A stretch of 64,000 bases of DNA from Halapricum hydrolyticum (GTDB lineage Archaea > Halobacteriota > Halobacteria > Halobacteriales > Haloarculaceae). Position numbers and translations under genes: made by a program. Below are positions 1-7,315 of the stretch, piece by piece. Every line of letters begins with the position of its first letter. Position 1 is the stretch's first letter. Location of the stretch: NCBI RefSeq assembly GCF_025517535.1, contig NZ_JAOPKC010000005.1, forward strand, positions 1 to 64,000, in the 5' to 3' direction. The notes under the pieces are model-generated. The model ran no database searches. It was not told where the DNA came from and saw only the letters and a list, made by a program, of their open reading frames with translations.

Positions 1-64
1 TCGGGACAATAATGATCGTGGCGTCGATGACCTGATGGAAGAAATCGATCACCTGTTCGTTCAT
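1..64 (-). CDS. Probable ABC transporter permease, N-terminal 21 codons only
   Basis: A reading frame opens with ATG at 64 and runs off the left edge of the window. It begins MNEQVIDFFHQ and turns hydrophobic (TIIIVP) just before the edge. It starts 13 bases after the stop of the ABC ATPase gene on the same strand, the usual order for an ATPase followed by its ABC-2 type permease in archaeal exporters. The permease assignment rests on that context and the hydrophobic onset. No domain can be verified because only 21 residues are visible. Confidence 0.45.
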   Translation of the reverse strand, partial: MNEQVIDFFHQVIDATIIIVP

Positions 65-77
65 TCAACAGCTGACG

Positions 78-737
78 CTAACGTGCAAAGCTGAGTTCGT
101 AGATGCGATCGAGGCGGCTTCGCTCCTCGATGAGATGCGAGATCATCACGACGGCGGTGCCGTCGGCGGCGAGTTCCTTCGCAAGATCCCAGAACTGGAG
201 GTACGTCTCCCAGTCGAAGCCGGTGTAGGGCTCGTCGAGCATGAGTACGTCCGGATCGTGCATGAGCGCGACGCCGAGGTTGACCTTCTGTCGGTTGCCG
301 CCGCTGAGCTGATCGATCCGGTAATCGAGGTACTGCTCGAAATCCAATCTCTCGGCGAGGCGACGTTTCGCGTCTTCGATCTCCTCGTGACTCATCCCGT
401 AGCCCGACCCGAACAGTCGGAACGTCTCGGATACCGTGAGTCGGTCGTAGAGCAGCGGTTCCTGGGGACACCAGCCGACGGTGCCGGACCGTTTGACGGC
501 TCCACCGTCGTGGTCGAGCACGCCCACGAGGATGTTCATCAGTGTGGACTTCCCCGCCCCGTTCGCGCCGACGATGCCGACGACCTCTCCTCGCTGGATC
601 TCGAGGTCGGCTCCGGAGAGGACCGACACCGAACGGGTGAACGGCACTACCGAGTCGTACGTTTTCTCGATACCTTTTGCGCGGACGAGCGTCTCGTTGT
701 CGGGCGCTGATTCAGTCTGCTCGACTGTCGCTTCCAT
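78..737 (-). CDS. ABC transporter ATP-binding protein
   Basis: This is the cytoplasmic ATPase subunit of an ABC exporter, 219 residues from the ATG at 737; an upstream in-frame extension looks non-coding. All nucleotide-binding motifs are visible in order: Walker A GANGAGKST, the Q-loop region in GWCPQEP, the signature LSGGNRQKVNLG, Walker B VLMLDEP and an H-loop His in VVMISHL. The length fits one ATPase domain with no fused membrane part. The next gene on the strand (1-64) probably encodes the permease. The substrate cannot be read from the sequence; the fold most resembles the ABC-2/NatA group. The end EERSRLDRIYELSFAR is short, so there is no regulatory tail. Confidence 0.9.
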   Translation of the reverse strand: MEATVEQTESAPDNETLVRAKGIEKTYDSVVPFTRSVSVLSGADLEIQRGEVVGIVGANGAGKSTLMNILVGVLDHDGGAVKRSGTVGWCPQEPLLYDRLTVSETFRLFGSGYGMSHEEIEDAKRRLAERLDFEQYLDYRIDQLSGGNRQKVNLGVALMHDPDVLMLDEPYTGFDWETYLQFWDLAKELAADGTAVVMISHLIEERSRLDRIYELSFAR

Positions 738-1637
738 AAGTGTATAGAGACAGTCCTGATTCAACCGAATTTCCGCTTCAAATACAAAGTCATCGCACCT
801 GAAGACGAGAACGCCACTCCGACGAATCCGGGAGTAACCACGGTGAGTGGCGTTTCTCACGGGATTGTGGAACTGAAGAGAGTATTATATAAAACGAAGA
901 CCCTGGTCATTTGTCCCGAGAGAGAGACTGTGGCCCGCTCTATGCGTCGGGCGCTGGAGATCTGGCCTACTGGCTGTGGGTCCATCTGCGCAGCCATGTT
1001 GCGCAGGACCGGCCGGCGGTAGGTTTCGTTCCTCTCACTCGCCAACTATCCGTGCGGACACGACGCCTCAAATGATACCCAGGATAGCGAGGATAACCAA
1101 GCAAAAACAACTGAGACGACTTCACGCTCAGAATCGGCAATAGAAACTCAAGAAGGAGCCTCCGACGGGATGCTTGGTTCGATCGTCTCTGAATTTGATG
1201 ATAATCTCATGTAGCTACCCAGCGAAGTGACGCACAAGGTCTTAGATTTGAATCGCGCATCAGATTCGGTAGCTTCGAGAAAAGCCAACGACTGACTGAC
1301 GAATAATTCTCGTTTATCTTGCTCCACTCGTCCTCTAGATTCAGCGTCCGTTTGTATACCTCCTCGACAGTTTCAACAGAACCGGACATCACAGAAGGCG
1401 CGACGTCAGCGGCCCGCATTCATCGCATGGTTGAATTCCAGAACCTGCGTGCGTCTCTCGACCGGCGCCATATTAGAAAATGGTCGATACTGGGTCTGAA
1501 AGTCACGAATTCATAGGTCACCATCGTGCAAACTGTGGGTGGGCCCTGCCGGGGAAGGTCCGCAGTCTGCATGGCTATGAGCTAGCTATTCGGTGGCGAT
1601 TCACCCGCTGAGATGCCGAATCTGTAGAGAATGCGCC
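738..1637. other. Long stretch without a convincing gene
   Basis: About 900 bases with lower GC than the surroundings and only short frames. On the plus strand a frame open from about 1041 to the TAG at 1214 encodes an acidic, Ser/Thr-rich tail containing NYPCGHDA and ending FDDNLM. It could be the C-terminal remnant of a lost gene, but no start is visible. At 1540-1552 there is a 13-base match to the 3' end of the tRNA at 5361-5435. A TGCGCA inverted repeat lies near 989-1008. Confidence 0.4.
1540..1552 (-). repeat. Short copy of the tRNA-Ile2 3' end
   Basis: The 13 bases TGGGCCCTGCCGG are identical to 5361-5373, the 3' terminus of the tRNA gene, in the same orientation. The match stops abruptly afterwards. 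A directly repeated tRNA 3' end is what integration of an element into that tRNA would leave, with the intervening 3.8 kb as the former element. Thirteen bases is short for such a core site, so this is suggestive only. Confidence 0.35.
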
Positions 1638-2168
1638 TCAGGTAATTTCCTCGATCAATTCGAATCCGTCTTTCAGCTCGACTTGCTCGTCGAAGCCGTT
1701 TCTCGAAAACGCGGAGACGATTCCCTCACCAGCGTCGATGTCGGTCGTCACGATATACGCGAAGGCAGCGTCACCCGAATCGAGTCGTTCCGCCGCAACG
1801 GCCGCGAGCGCGGTATCGGCCTTCTCGATCTGATCCTCTCGGCGGTTCGACGACTGTGCGATGAACGTCCGAACGTCGTCCATCACTCGCGACACGATGC
1901 TGTTGGCGTAGTTCGGTTCGTCGGCGAGGGTCACCCAGCCTGCGTTGATCGCACTATTGATCGGGGTTTGACCCGGCGTGCTCCGATCGGGAGCGCCGCC
2001 GAGTTCCTCGTAGACGCGCTGTGGGATCACGAACGAGATATCGTTTCGCCGGGAAAACCGTTCTAGGGCGGTGTACTTGTTGTTCTGCTGGCGACCACAG
2101 GCGACGAACAGTCCCGAGTCCGCGACCCAGACGGCGTCCTCTCGCGTCGGATCGAATGACCCACTCAT
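1638..2168 (-). CDS. PIN-like domain protein, putative ribonuclease
   Basis: A 176-residue acidic protein with the layout of a PIN-fold nuclease. There is an early Asp in VADSGLF (D17), acidic residues in VYEELGG (E54/E55), an Asp in KADTAL (D118) and a late acidic cluster TTDIDAGE (D143, D145). These correspond to the usual metal-binding Asp/Glu set. It lies 12 bases after a winged-helix gene on the same strand, so the two are probably co-transcribed, like a VapC-type toxin with a regulator. Family knowledge says PIN proteins cut RNA; activity and target here are inferred. It may be a housekeeping PIN-like protein rather than a toxin. Confidence 0.65.
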   Translation of the reverse strand: MSGSFDPTREDAVWVADSGLFVACGRQQNNKYTALERFSRRNDISFVIPQRVYEELGGAPDRSTPGQTPINSAINAGWVTLADEPNYANSIVSRVMDDVRTFIAQSSNRREDQIEKADTALAAVAAERLDSGDAAFAYIVTTDIDAGEGIVSAFSRNGFDEQVELKDGFELIEEIT

Positions 2169-2180
2169 CGTTGCGACCGA

Positions 2181-2765
2181 TCAGTCCTCTGTCTCGGGCG
2201 GTCGGTCACGGGCACTTCGAATGTCCTCGAAGTACGGATCAACCGACTCCATGTCGAGGACGACCTCCCGGAGCGCCTGCAATACAGCGATCGCAAAGGC
2301 GTGCTGGAGATCGAGTTCTCGGGCAGCCACTCGCTCCGACATTTCACCTTCAGCGTAGGGGATCGCGTACGTCAGCGCGGCGGCGAGTTTTCCCAGGCCG
2401 TGTTTTTCGAGGAGGAGATCGAGATCCTGATCCCGGGGGGAGCGCCCGAACGCTTCGATGAGAGTTGGTGTGACCGTGTACTCGCCACTACCGAAGTTCG
2501 CGGTAAGGGTGATGGGCACTGCCGAGTACGTGTGCGTCTTTTGTTCCTCGTCTCGCGTCAACACTCCGAGTTCGACGAGCGTACCCGTGTCCGAGTAGGC
2601 GGTCGTCCGCGGCATCTCCAGCGCGTCCGCGATGTCGTCGATGGTGACCTCGCCTTCGCGGAGGACGAACGTGTAGAGTCGCGCCAGTCGTGGCTCCTCC
2701 AGGAGCCGGGCGACCGACAGGAGGCCGTTGACGGCTCGTTCAGGATCTCCGGCGGCTTTCGACAT
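2181..2765 (-). CDS. Winged-helix transcriptional regulator paired with the PIN-like gene
   Basis: 194 residues from the ATG at 2765 (MSKAAGDPERAV). Residues about 20-80 form a helix-turn-helix/wing: the stretch with GEVTIDDIADALEMPRTTAY is a recognition-helix pattern, followed by LVELGVLTR and a beta wing. The C-terminal half is helical and may dimerise or contact the PIN-like product. The stop is 12 bases before the PIN-like gene start. An AT-rich stretch just upstream (2766-2800) probably holds the promoter, so this pair has its own transcription start separate from the RNA-ligase gene. Related haloarchaeal proteins are annotated only as HTH-domain proteins. Confidence 0.7.
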   Translation of the reverse strand: MSKAAGDPERAVNGLLSVARLLEEPRLARLYTFVLREGEVTIDDIADALEMPRTTAYSDTGTLVELGVLTRDEEQKTHTYSAVPITLTANFGSGEYTVTPTLIEAFGRSPRDQDLDLLLEKHGLGKLAAALTYAIPYAEGEMSERVAARELDLQHAFAIAVLQALREVVLDMESVDPYFEDIRSARDRPPETED

Positions 2766-2865
2766 ACAATTCATAATTCGTGTATTGAGTAATAACGCTT
2801 GGGGATTTTCACTTCGATAACTGGGCATCCAGATCGGACCCGCTTGTCCGCCGTAGTGCCATCTG

Positions 2866-3942
2866 TCAGGAGAGGTGCTCCCACACAGTCGTCGGGTCGG
2901 TCTCGTTCAGTTCGGCGTTTGTCTTCATTTTGCGGAGTTCTGTGATACAGCGCTCGGCGACGAGCGGATACACGTCGGCGGGCGTGAACGAGACGTCGAG
3001 ACGCATTAGTTCCGGCCAGTTCTCGGCCCACATGTCCTCGACGACGCGAGGATACAGGTCGTCGTTCAGATGGAGGCCGAATTCACGACCGTCTTCGAGG
3101 ACCATCGCCCGAATCTCTTTGCGGATTCGCGCCGGCGTGCAGTAGCACGCGACCACGTACTCCGCCCCCGATTCGGCGTCCTCGGGCTGACGACCGAACT
3201 GGTCGCGGTTCAACTCCTCGAACTCCTCACGGACGAGTTTGACTCGCCGAGCGCGATCGTCGCTCCTCGCGACCACCCCCTCCACCGTGACGTCAGGTGC
3301 CAGCGACGAGGACGGGAACGTGTAGGCTTCCGGGTCGAACCAACCACTGGGTGTTTCGAGAATCGTCGCAGGAACGAACGAGAGGTCCGTCGGCGCAGTC
3401 TCGACGCGGATCCGTTGGAAACAGTCCCAGGCTGCCCCCGTCGAGAGAAAGCCCTCGAACGTCTCGTCGTAGGGGTTTTCAGGAGACGTCATCGTCTCGA
3501 TTGCAGTGTACGGAAGGATGTCGGATCCGACGAGTGCTGGCAGGTCACGCTCGGTGTAGCCGTAGTCCAGCGTCGAGTAGACGAGGTTTTCGGCGTAGAC
3601 GACCAGTGGTGAGTCGTATTCCGCATGTAGGCTTCGGAGTTCCGCGGTATCGACACTCTCGCGTAGACAGCGAACCGCGCGGTGGAGGGCACCGTCGATG
3701 TCTTCGAGGTCGTCTCGGTGACTGCCTCTGATGGCTTTGCGAGTTCCGAAGACGAGGCTGCCGTCGCCGGCCGCCGCGGATTCGACCTGGTCCGGATAGC
3801 GTTCCGAAAACCGTTCGTCGTATAGCGTGAACCGAAAGCTGCTCCCGTCGAACTTCTCGACGAGCGTGAGGTCTTCGTCCTCGAAGAACAATTCCGGAAC
3901 GCTCGGATGATCGTATCGCGGTATCTTCGGATACACCTTCAC
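2866..3942 (-). CDS. RNA-ligase-like nucleotidyltransferase
   Basis: A 358-residue protein carrying covalent nucleotidyltransferase motifs. Motif I is VEKFDGSSFRF with the presumed AMP-accepting Lys at residue 30, then FGTRK near 65-69, YAEN as a motif III-like acidic strand, VEGVVAR as motif IV and RVKLV as motif V. Spacing and size fit the Rnl2/T4-type RNA ligase superfamily rather than DNA ligase. Such enzymes seal nicked RNA with ATP. The C-terminal third (after about 240) is a helical region of unknown role. It lies upstream of the winged-helix/PIN pair on the same strand, about 100 bases away, which suggests an RNA damage or repair theme. The substrate is unknown. Confidence 0.75.
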   Translation of the reverse strand: MKVYPKIPRYDHPSVPELFFEDEDLTLVEKFDGSSFRFTLYDERFSERYPDQVESAAAGDGSLVFGTRKAIRGSHRDDLEDIDGALHRAVRCLRESVDTAELRSLHAEYDSPLVVYAENLVYSTLDYGYTERDLPALVGSDILPYTAIETMTSPENPYDETFEGFLSTGAAWDCFQRIRVETAPTDLSFVPATILETPSGWFDPEAYTFPSSSLAPDVTVEGVVARSDDRARRVKLVREEFEELNRDQFGRQPEDAESGAEYVVACYCTPARIRKEIRAMVLEDGREFGLHLNDDLYPRVVEDMWAENWPELMRLDVSFTPADVYPLVAERCITELRKMKTNAELNETDPTTVWEHLS

Positions 3943-4224
3943 GAATTCTCACCACGAGATCGAACCGTCGTCTGTGATCCCGTACGTTGGCTTCTGCGAA
4001 GGATGACGAAAAGGTATCGGGACCTCCTGTCGTGTTACCAGTCACCAATAGGCCGTTCAGTCGCGGCGTGAATCGCATAAACAGATTCGATGCAGGCAGC
4101 ACGGCATGGCGGGAAGAACTGGATCTGAGGCCACCGCCGCTGGGTACAGGATGTCGCTCTGTCCGACCGAATCTCGAACGAGTCGTCGGGAAAGATTTCT
4201 TCTGGGGCTTCGAACACAGGGACG

Positions 4225-5034
4225 ATGCCAGTAGATCGGGTTGACATCCGAGAACTCTGCACCGATGCGGTGTTCGAACGCGGGCAGAACTACTACGGCG
4301 ATGGTCGCATCCGCGAGCGACGGCGCGTTGACGACGTCGTCACTGCCACAGTCGAAGGCTCGAAGCCGTACGACGTGACGCTCTCACTTTCTGAGCCCGA
4401 CTTCGATCCCTGGTGTACCTGTCCGTACGGTGGTCCGGGCGAGTGCAAGCACGTCGTCGCCCTGCTGCTGTCGCTGATCGACGAGCTGCCAGAAGATGAA
4501 GGCGAGCGCATCGACGAGGTCTTCGCGGATATCGAGACGAGTGCGCTTCAGGCGTTCGTTCGCGAGGAACTCGCTCGCGACGACGCAATGTTAGATCGAT
4601 TTCTCGCAGAATTTGGTGCCGCGTCCGAGAAGTCTCACGAAGCGTACCGCGAGGACGTCGTCAAGTTGTTCGAGGAACACACCGAGGAGCATCCTGTCGT
4701 TTTCGAGGCGATCGATTTCAGTCGGCTTACCGACCTCGGCGAACGCTATCGGGCGCAAGAGAGGTATCGACAGGCTGCGGCGGTCTACCGCGGACTGGTC
4801 ACTGGAATCGACGACAATATCGACCTCGTCGATGGCGCCTACGGTCATTACGCGACGGTCTTCCGGAAGGGCCTGGACGCCTTTATCGAGTGCGTCGCCG
4901 CGGCGGATATCTCTCCGCCCGAGTACGACGAGTACGAAGCGTTTCTGGTCGAGCGAATCGAGTCGGGGGCATCTGTACATCGAGAAGAATTCGAGCGAGC
5001 ACTGTCCGAGTTGGAAGACGCCGTCGAAGGTTGA
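4225..5034 (+). CDS. SWIM zinc-finger protein
   Basis: A 269-residue protein whose N-terminal third carries a SWIM zinc finger, the CxCx(n)CxH pattern seen as CTCPYGGPGECKH (C64, C66, C74, H76). SWIM fingers bind nucleic acid or protein partners. The remaining 190 residues are acidic and helical with a TPR-like look (the stretch RYRAQERYRQAAAVYRGLV). The gene is preceded by 280 bases with no other gene and transcribed opposite to the RNA-ligase gene. It lies between that gene and the tRNA. Archaeal SWIM proteins of this size have no known specific job, so only DNA/RNA or partner binding can be proposed. Confidence 0.75.
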   Translation: MPVDRVDIRELCTDAVFERGQNYYGDGRIRERRRVDDVVTATVEGSKPYDVTLSLSEPDFDPWCTCPYGGPGECKHVVALLLSLIDELPEDEGERIDEVFADIETSALQAFVREELARDDAMLDRFLAEFGAASEKSHEAYREDVVKLFEEHTEEHPVVFEAIDFSRLTDLGERYRAQERYRQAAAVYRGLVTGIDDNIDLVDGAYGHYATVFRKGLDAFIECVAAADISPPEYDEYEAFLVERIESGASVHREEFERALSELEDAVEG

Positions 5035-5251
5035 GCGAAATATACCGTAGTGAGCCTGCAGATCGGGATCGTCAATTGGAGATTGATTATGATCCCACGT
5101 TCTGTCGCTCATCAGTGGGCGCACGACGACAGAGATCCGCGTCAATCGGCTGGATGAACGCTTCACGGGACGAAATCCAATCAGAACACGTAGGTGAAAT
5201 TCGACGATACCGTCGCTAGCTTTGATCCCCAAAAACATAAAATATATGGGG

Positions 5252-5325
5252 TGGGGCCTTGCCGGATTTGAAGCGACTGCAGACTCACTTCGTTCGTCTG
5301 CCGGGATTCAAATCCTCCGGCGGCA
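5252..5325. repeat. Imperfect palindrome built from tRNA 3'-end-like arms
   Basis: The left arm at 5252-5272 reads like the 3' end of the neighbouring tRNA with one insertion (it shares TGCCGGATTTGAA with 5368-5380). The right arm at 5307-5325 is a near reverse complement (TTCAAATCCTCCGGCGGCA). Between them is a hairpin with stem GCAGAC/GTCTGC (5279-5284 and 5296-5301). It lies just outside the tRNA 3' end and could be a degenerate repeat or an integration scar. Confidence 0.5.
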
Positions 5326-5360
5326 TACTTCGCTCCTCACGCCCGTTCGTCGCAGAAGCA

Positions 5361-5435
5361 TGGGCCCTGCCGGATTTGAACCAGCGCTCAATCGGTTATG
5401 AGCCGATCGCTTTAACCAGACTAAGCTAAGGGCCC
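5361..5435 (-). tRNA. tRNA-Ile2 (anticodon CAT)
   Basis: A complete 75-base cloverleaf on the minus strand. The acceptor stem GGGCCCT pairs with AGGGCCC, with discriminator A. The anticodon arm ATCGG-CTCATAA-CCGAT gives anticodon CAT, and the T arm is GCTGG-TTCAAAT-CCGGC. The CAT anticodon could mean Met, but there is no intron (haloarchaeal elongator Met genes often have one), the anticodon stem lacks the three G-C pairs of initiators, and the body resembles the tRNA-Ile2 type. In archaea the C34 of that tRNA is modified to agmatidine to read AUA. CCA is not encoded. Confidence 0.85.
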
Positions 5436-5544
5436 GCGCGTTTCGACGTTCTCGATGGGGCAACTAAACTGTACCGTCTTCAGGGTGTTTCGCGTGCGAT
5501 CCTATCGCGTCATTCGAGACGAACTAACTGTCTGTGCACCCGGT

Positions 5545-5700
5545 CTAGACCGCCTCGATGTCTCTCGCTTCGAGCGTTTCGAGACCGATGTCGAGTAACT
5601 GCCGTAGCACTTCTTCTTCGGTGAGATCGTTCTTGTGCGCCAGTTGCTCGACCGCCCGCGATAAGTCGTCGTCACAGACGACTGTGTACCGGGTCGGCAT
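5545..5700 (-). CDS. Small ribbon-helix-helix-like protein
   Basis: A 51-residue protein from the ATG at 5700 (MPTRYTVVCDDDL). A short beta strand (RYTVVCDD) is followed by two helices (LSRAVEQLAHKNDLTEEEVLR and LLDIGLETLEA), the layout of a CopG/MetJ ribbon-helix-helix DNA-binding protein or antitoxin-like regulator. It is very acidic, as expected in a halophile. No partner toxin is adjacent: downstream on the strand is the tRNA and upstream is the precorrin-2 dehydrogenase. Function beyond likely DNA binding is unknown. Confidence 0.7.
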   Translation of the reverse strand: MPTRYTVVCDDDLSRAVEQLAHKNDLTEEEVLRQLLDIGLETLEARDIEAV

Positions 5701-5837
5701 ACTGTGTGGTACGAATACCCATACAATAAACACCCGTCAGACGGACGTCCGACCACCATGGCTCGTCTTCCCACCGACCGATCTCCGCTCGACTGCGCCA
5801 TTCCCTCAGACTCCCCGCTCGTGGTTCGCGAGGGTCC

Positions 5838-6479
5838 TCACGCCTTCGTTTTCCTGAGCAATTTCTCGACGCCGTCGTGTGCCCGATCGGTCTCGCCCTC
5901 TGCGAGTCGCGTTCGGATCGATTCCGAGGCTGCGACTGCGGCGAGTACGTCGCGCCGATCGCGGCTGTCGATGTCGCGCTCGTCGAGTCGGTCGCGAAGC
6001 GCGCCGACGAACGTCGCGAGCTCGCCCGCTCCGTCGAGCTGTGCGTCGATCTCGTCTCGAAGCACCGCACTCACCGCCGGCGCGTGGCCCTGCGTCGAGA
6101 CGCCCACGACGACCGGGTCCGAACGGGCCATCGCTGGCAGGACGACGCTTCCAGGGGCGCGCTCTCCGGAGTGATCCGCTCGATTGACGAGCAGCCCACG
6201 CTCCCGGGCGGCGTCCTCGACGGCCGCGTTCACCTCGGAATCGTCCGTCGCTGCGACGACGAGCGCCGGCTCGATTCGATCGATCCAGTCCGGAACCTCC
6301 GCCGGATCGGGAGCCGCTCGCTTCCGGGTCGCGTCACCGAAGTCCGCGTCGGCGAACGACGGGGACACGACGACGACCTCTGCCTCGCGGGCGAATCGCC
6401 GGGCCTTCCGGGCCCCGACCGGCCCGCCGCCGAACACGAGGACCCGCGAGCCGGAGAAGTCGTGAAGCAACGGGATCAT
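5838..6479 (-). CDS. Precorrin-2 dehydrogenase (siroheme synthase N-terminal type)
   Basis: A 213-residue NAD-dependent enzyme oxidising precorrin-2 to sirohydrochlorin in siroheme synthesis. The N-terminal Rossmann nucleotide site is seen as VLVFGGGPVGARKARRF, followed by ALVVAATDD, LVNRADHSGERAPGSVVLPA and the conserved substrate-side segment VGVSTQGHAPAVSAVLRDEI. The methyltransferase half found in bacterial CysG is absent; it is encoded separately at 10939-11775. It lies 24 bases after a small gene on the same strand, so they probably share a message. Siroheme is the cofactor of the reductase at 7316-9091, transcribed away from it. The C-terminal helices complete the Met8-like fold. Confidence 0.9.
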   Translation of the reverse strand: MIPLLHDFSGSRVLVFGGGPVGARKARRFAREAEVVVVSPSFADADFGDATRKRAAPDPAEVPDWIDRIEPALVVAATDDSEVNAAVEDAARERGLLVNRADHSGERAPGSVVLPAMARSDPVVVGVSTQGHAPAVSAVLRDEIDAQLDGAGELATFVGALRDRLDERDIDSRDRRDVLAAVAASESIRTRLAEGETDRAHDGVEKLLRKTKA

Positions 6480-6503
6480 GGGACGGCGTCACCGCTGGCA
6501 GTA

Positions 6504-6659
6504 TCAGTCGTCACTGGCTTCGGACCGCTGCTCGCTCAGGTGTTCCCAGATTTCCGTGCACCCGGCACCGACTTCGACGTCGGAGACGTGCGCTCGGCTC
6601 TCGTCGTCTTCGTCTCTCTCGCGTTCGACTTTACTCGTAGCCTGTCTGCGCTCGGTCAT
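6504..6659 (-). CDS. Small conserved-looking acidic protein upstream of precorrin-2 dehydrogenase
   Basis: A 51-residue frame from the ATG at 6659 to the TGA at 6504-6506. The first 30 residues are highly charged (SKVERERDEDDESRAHV). The second half has a more ordered patch, GAGCTEIWEHLSEQR, with one Cys. It ends 24 bases before the start of the precorrin-2 dehydrogenase gene, suggesting one operon. Codon use and acidic composition fit a real haloarchaeal gene. No function is known; a regulatory or accessory role with siroheme enzymes is only a guess from position. Confidence 0.6.
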   Translation of the reverse strand: MTERRQATSKVERERDEDDESRAHVSDVEVGAGCTEIWEHLSEQRSEASDD

Positions 6660-6886
6660 CGACTACCCGTACTCGCCACGCTCTCATAAGGCCGCGTTCA
6701 GGCGTAATCGCTACCAGTTCTGTCGGGAATGAGAATTTTTTGCCGCTTCTCATGGGCGGGCGATTCGCGTGTCGGGCCGGTGCAGTCTGTCGATTCGTTC
6801 TCGATCGGTCGCTCAGACGCTGGTGACGCCCGGCAATCGTCGCGGGTGCCGACGGGCTTACTCCCGGCGCAGCCGGAGTATACCCC

Positions 6887-7216
6887 ATGCCGACAGCCGT
6901 TCACCAGCTCGACGACGGCGCCTGGATCAGCGTCAACGACACTCGCGAAGTGACCGTCAGCGACCTCTGGCGGCTCGATACCGACGATTTCTGCCCGTGC
7001 CGTCTCGTCGACTTTCTCTCCGAGGGGTTCGTCGAGGTCGGGATCGACGGCGCCCGTGTCGAGGCCCGCGTCGCTGGTCAATGCATTCGGTGTGGGGCAC
7101 GCGGCGTGACCGACTGGCTGACGCTCGGCCGCGTCGATCCCGACACAGACACCTTCTACCCTGTCGCTCCGGACGCAGTCCGCCATTCCGGCTGTGCGTC
7201 TCACGACTCGGGCTAG
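6887..7216 (+). CDS. Hypothetical protein with a possible zinc site
   Basis: A 109-residue acidic protein. Two cysteine pairs stand out: CPCR near residue 37 and CIRCGARG near 66, a spacing compatible with a structural zinc. The rest is beta-rich with no recognised domain. The ATG at 6887 follows a weak TATA-like CTTACTC about 28 bases upstream. It sits between the siroheme dehydrogenase, transcribed away, and the reductase gene, transcribed the same way, so it is probably part of this nitrogen/sulfur assimilation neighbourhood. There is 99 bases between its stop and the reductase start, which has its own promoter. Confidence 0.65.
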   Translation: MPTAVHQLDDGAWISVNDTREVTVSDLWRLDTDDFCPCRLVDFLSEGFVEVGIDGARVEARVAGQCIRCGARGVTDWLTLGRVDPDTDTFYPVAPDAVRHSGCASHDSG

Positions 7217-7286
7217 CGGCTCGGACATACCGGCAATCGTTGTCCCGGTGCCGGAGAGACGGGCAAGGTTGACGGGGCGGCCGCGG

Positions 7287-7292
7287 TTATAC
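7287..7292 (+). promoter_or_regulatory. TATA element of the nirA-type gene
   Basis: TTATAC is centred about 27 bases before the ATG at 7316, the spacing expected for a leaderless archaeal transcript. This supports the start chosen for the reductase and suggests the downstream siroheme genes are transcribed from here. Confidence 0.5.
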
Positions 7293-7315
7293 GTCCGGCT
7301 CACGTCCCGACGCAC

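Noticed and set aside
1540..1552. Treating the 13-base tRNA end copy as a firm attachment site
   Set aside because: It is short and the match stops abruptly, and no integrase was found, so it is reported only as a candidate.
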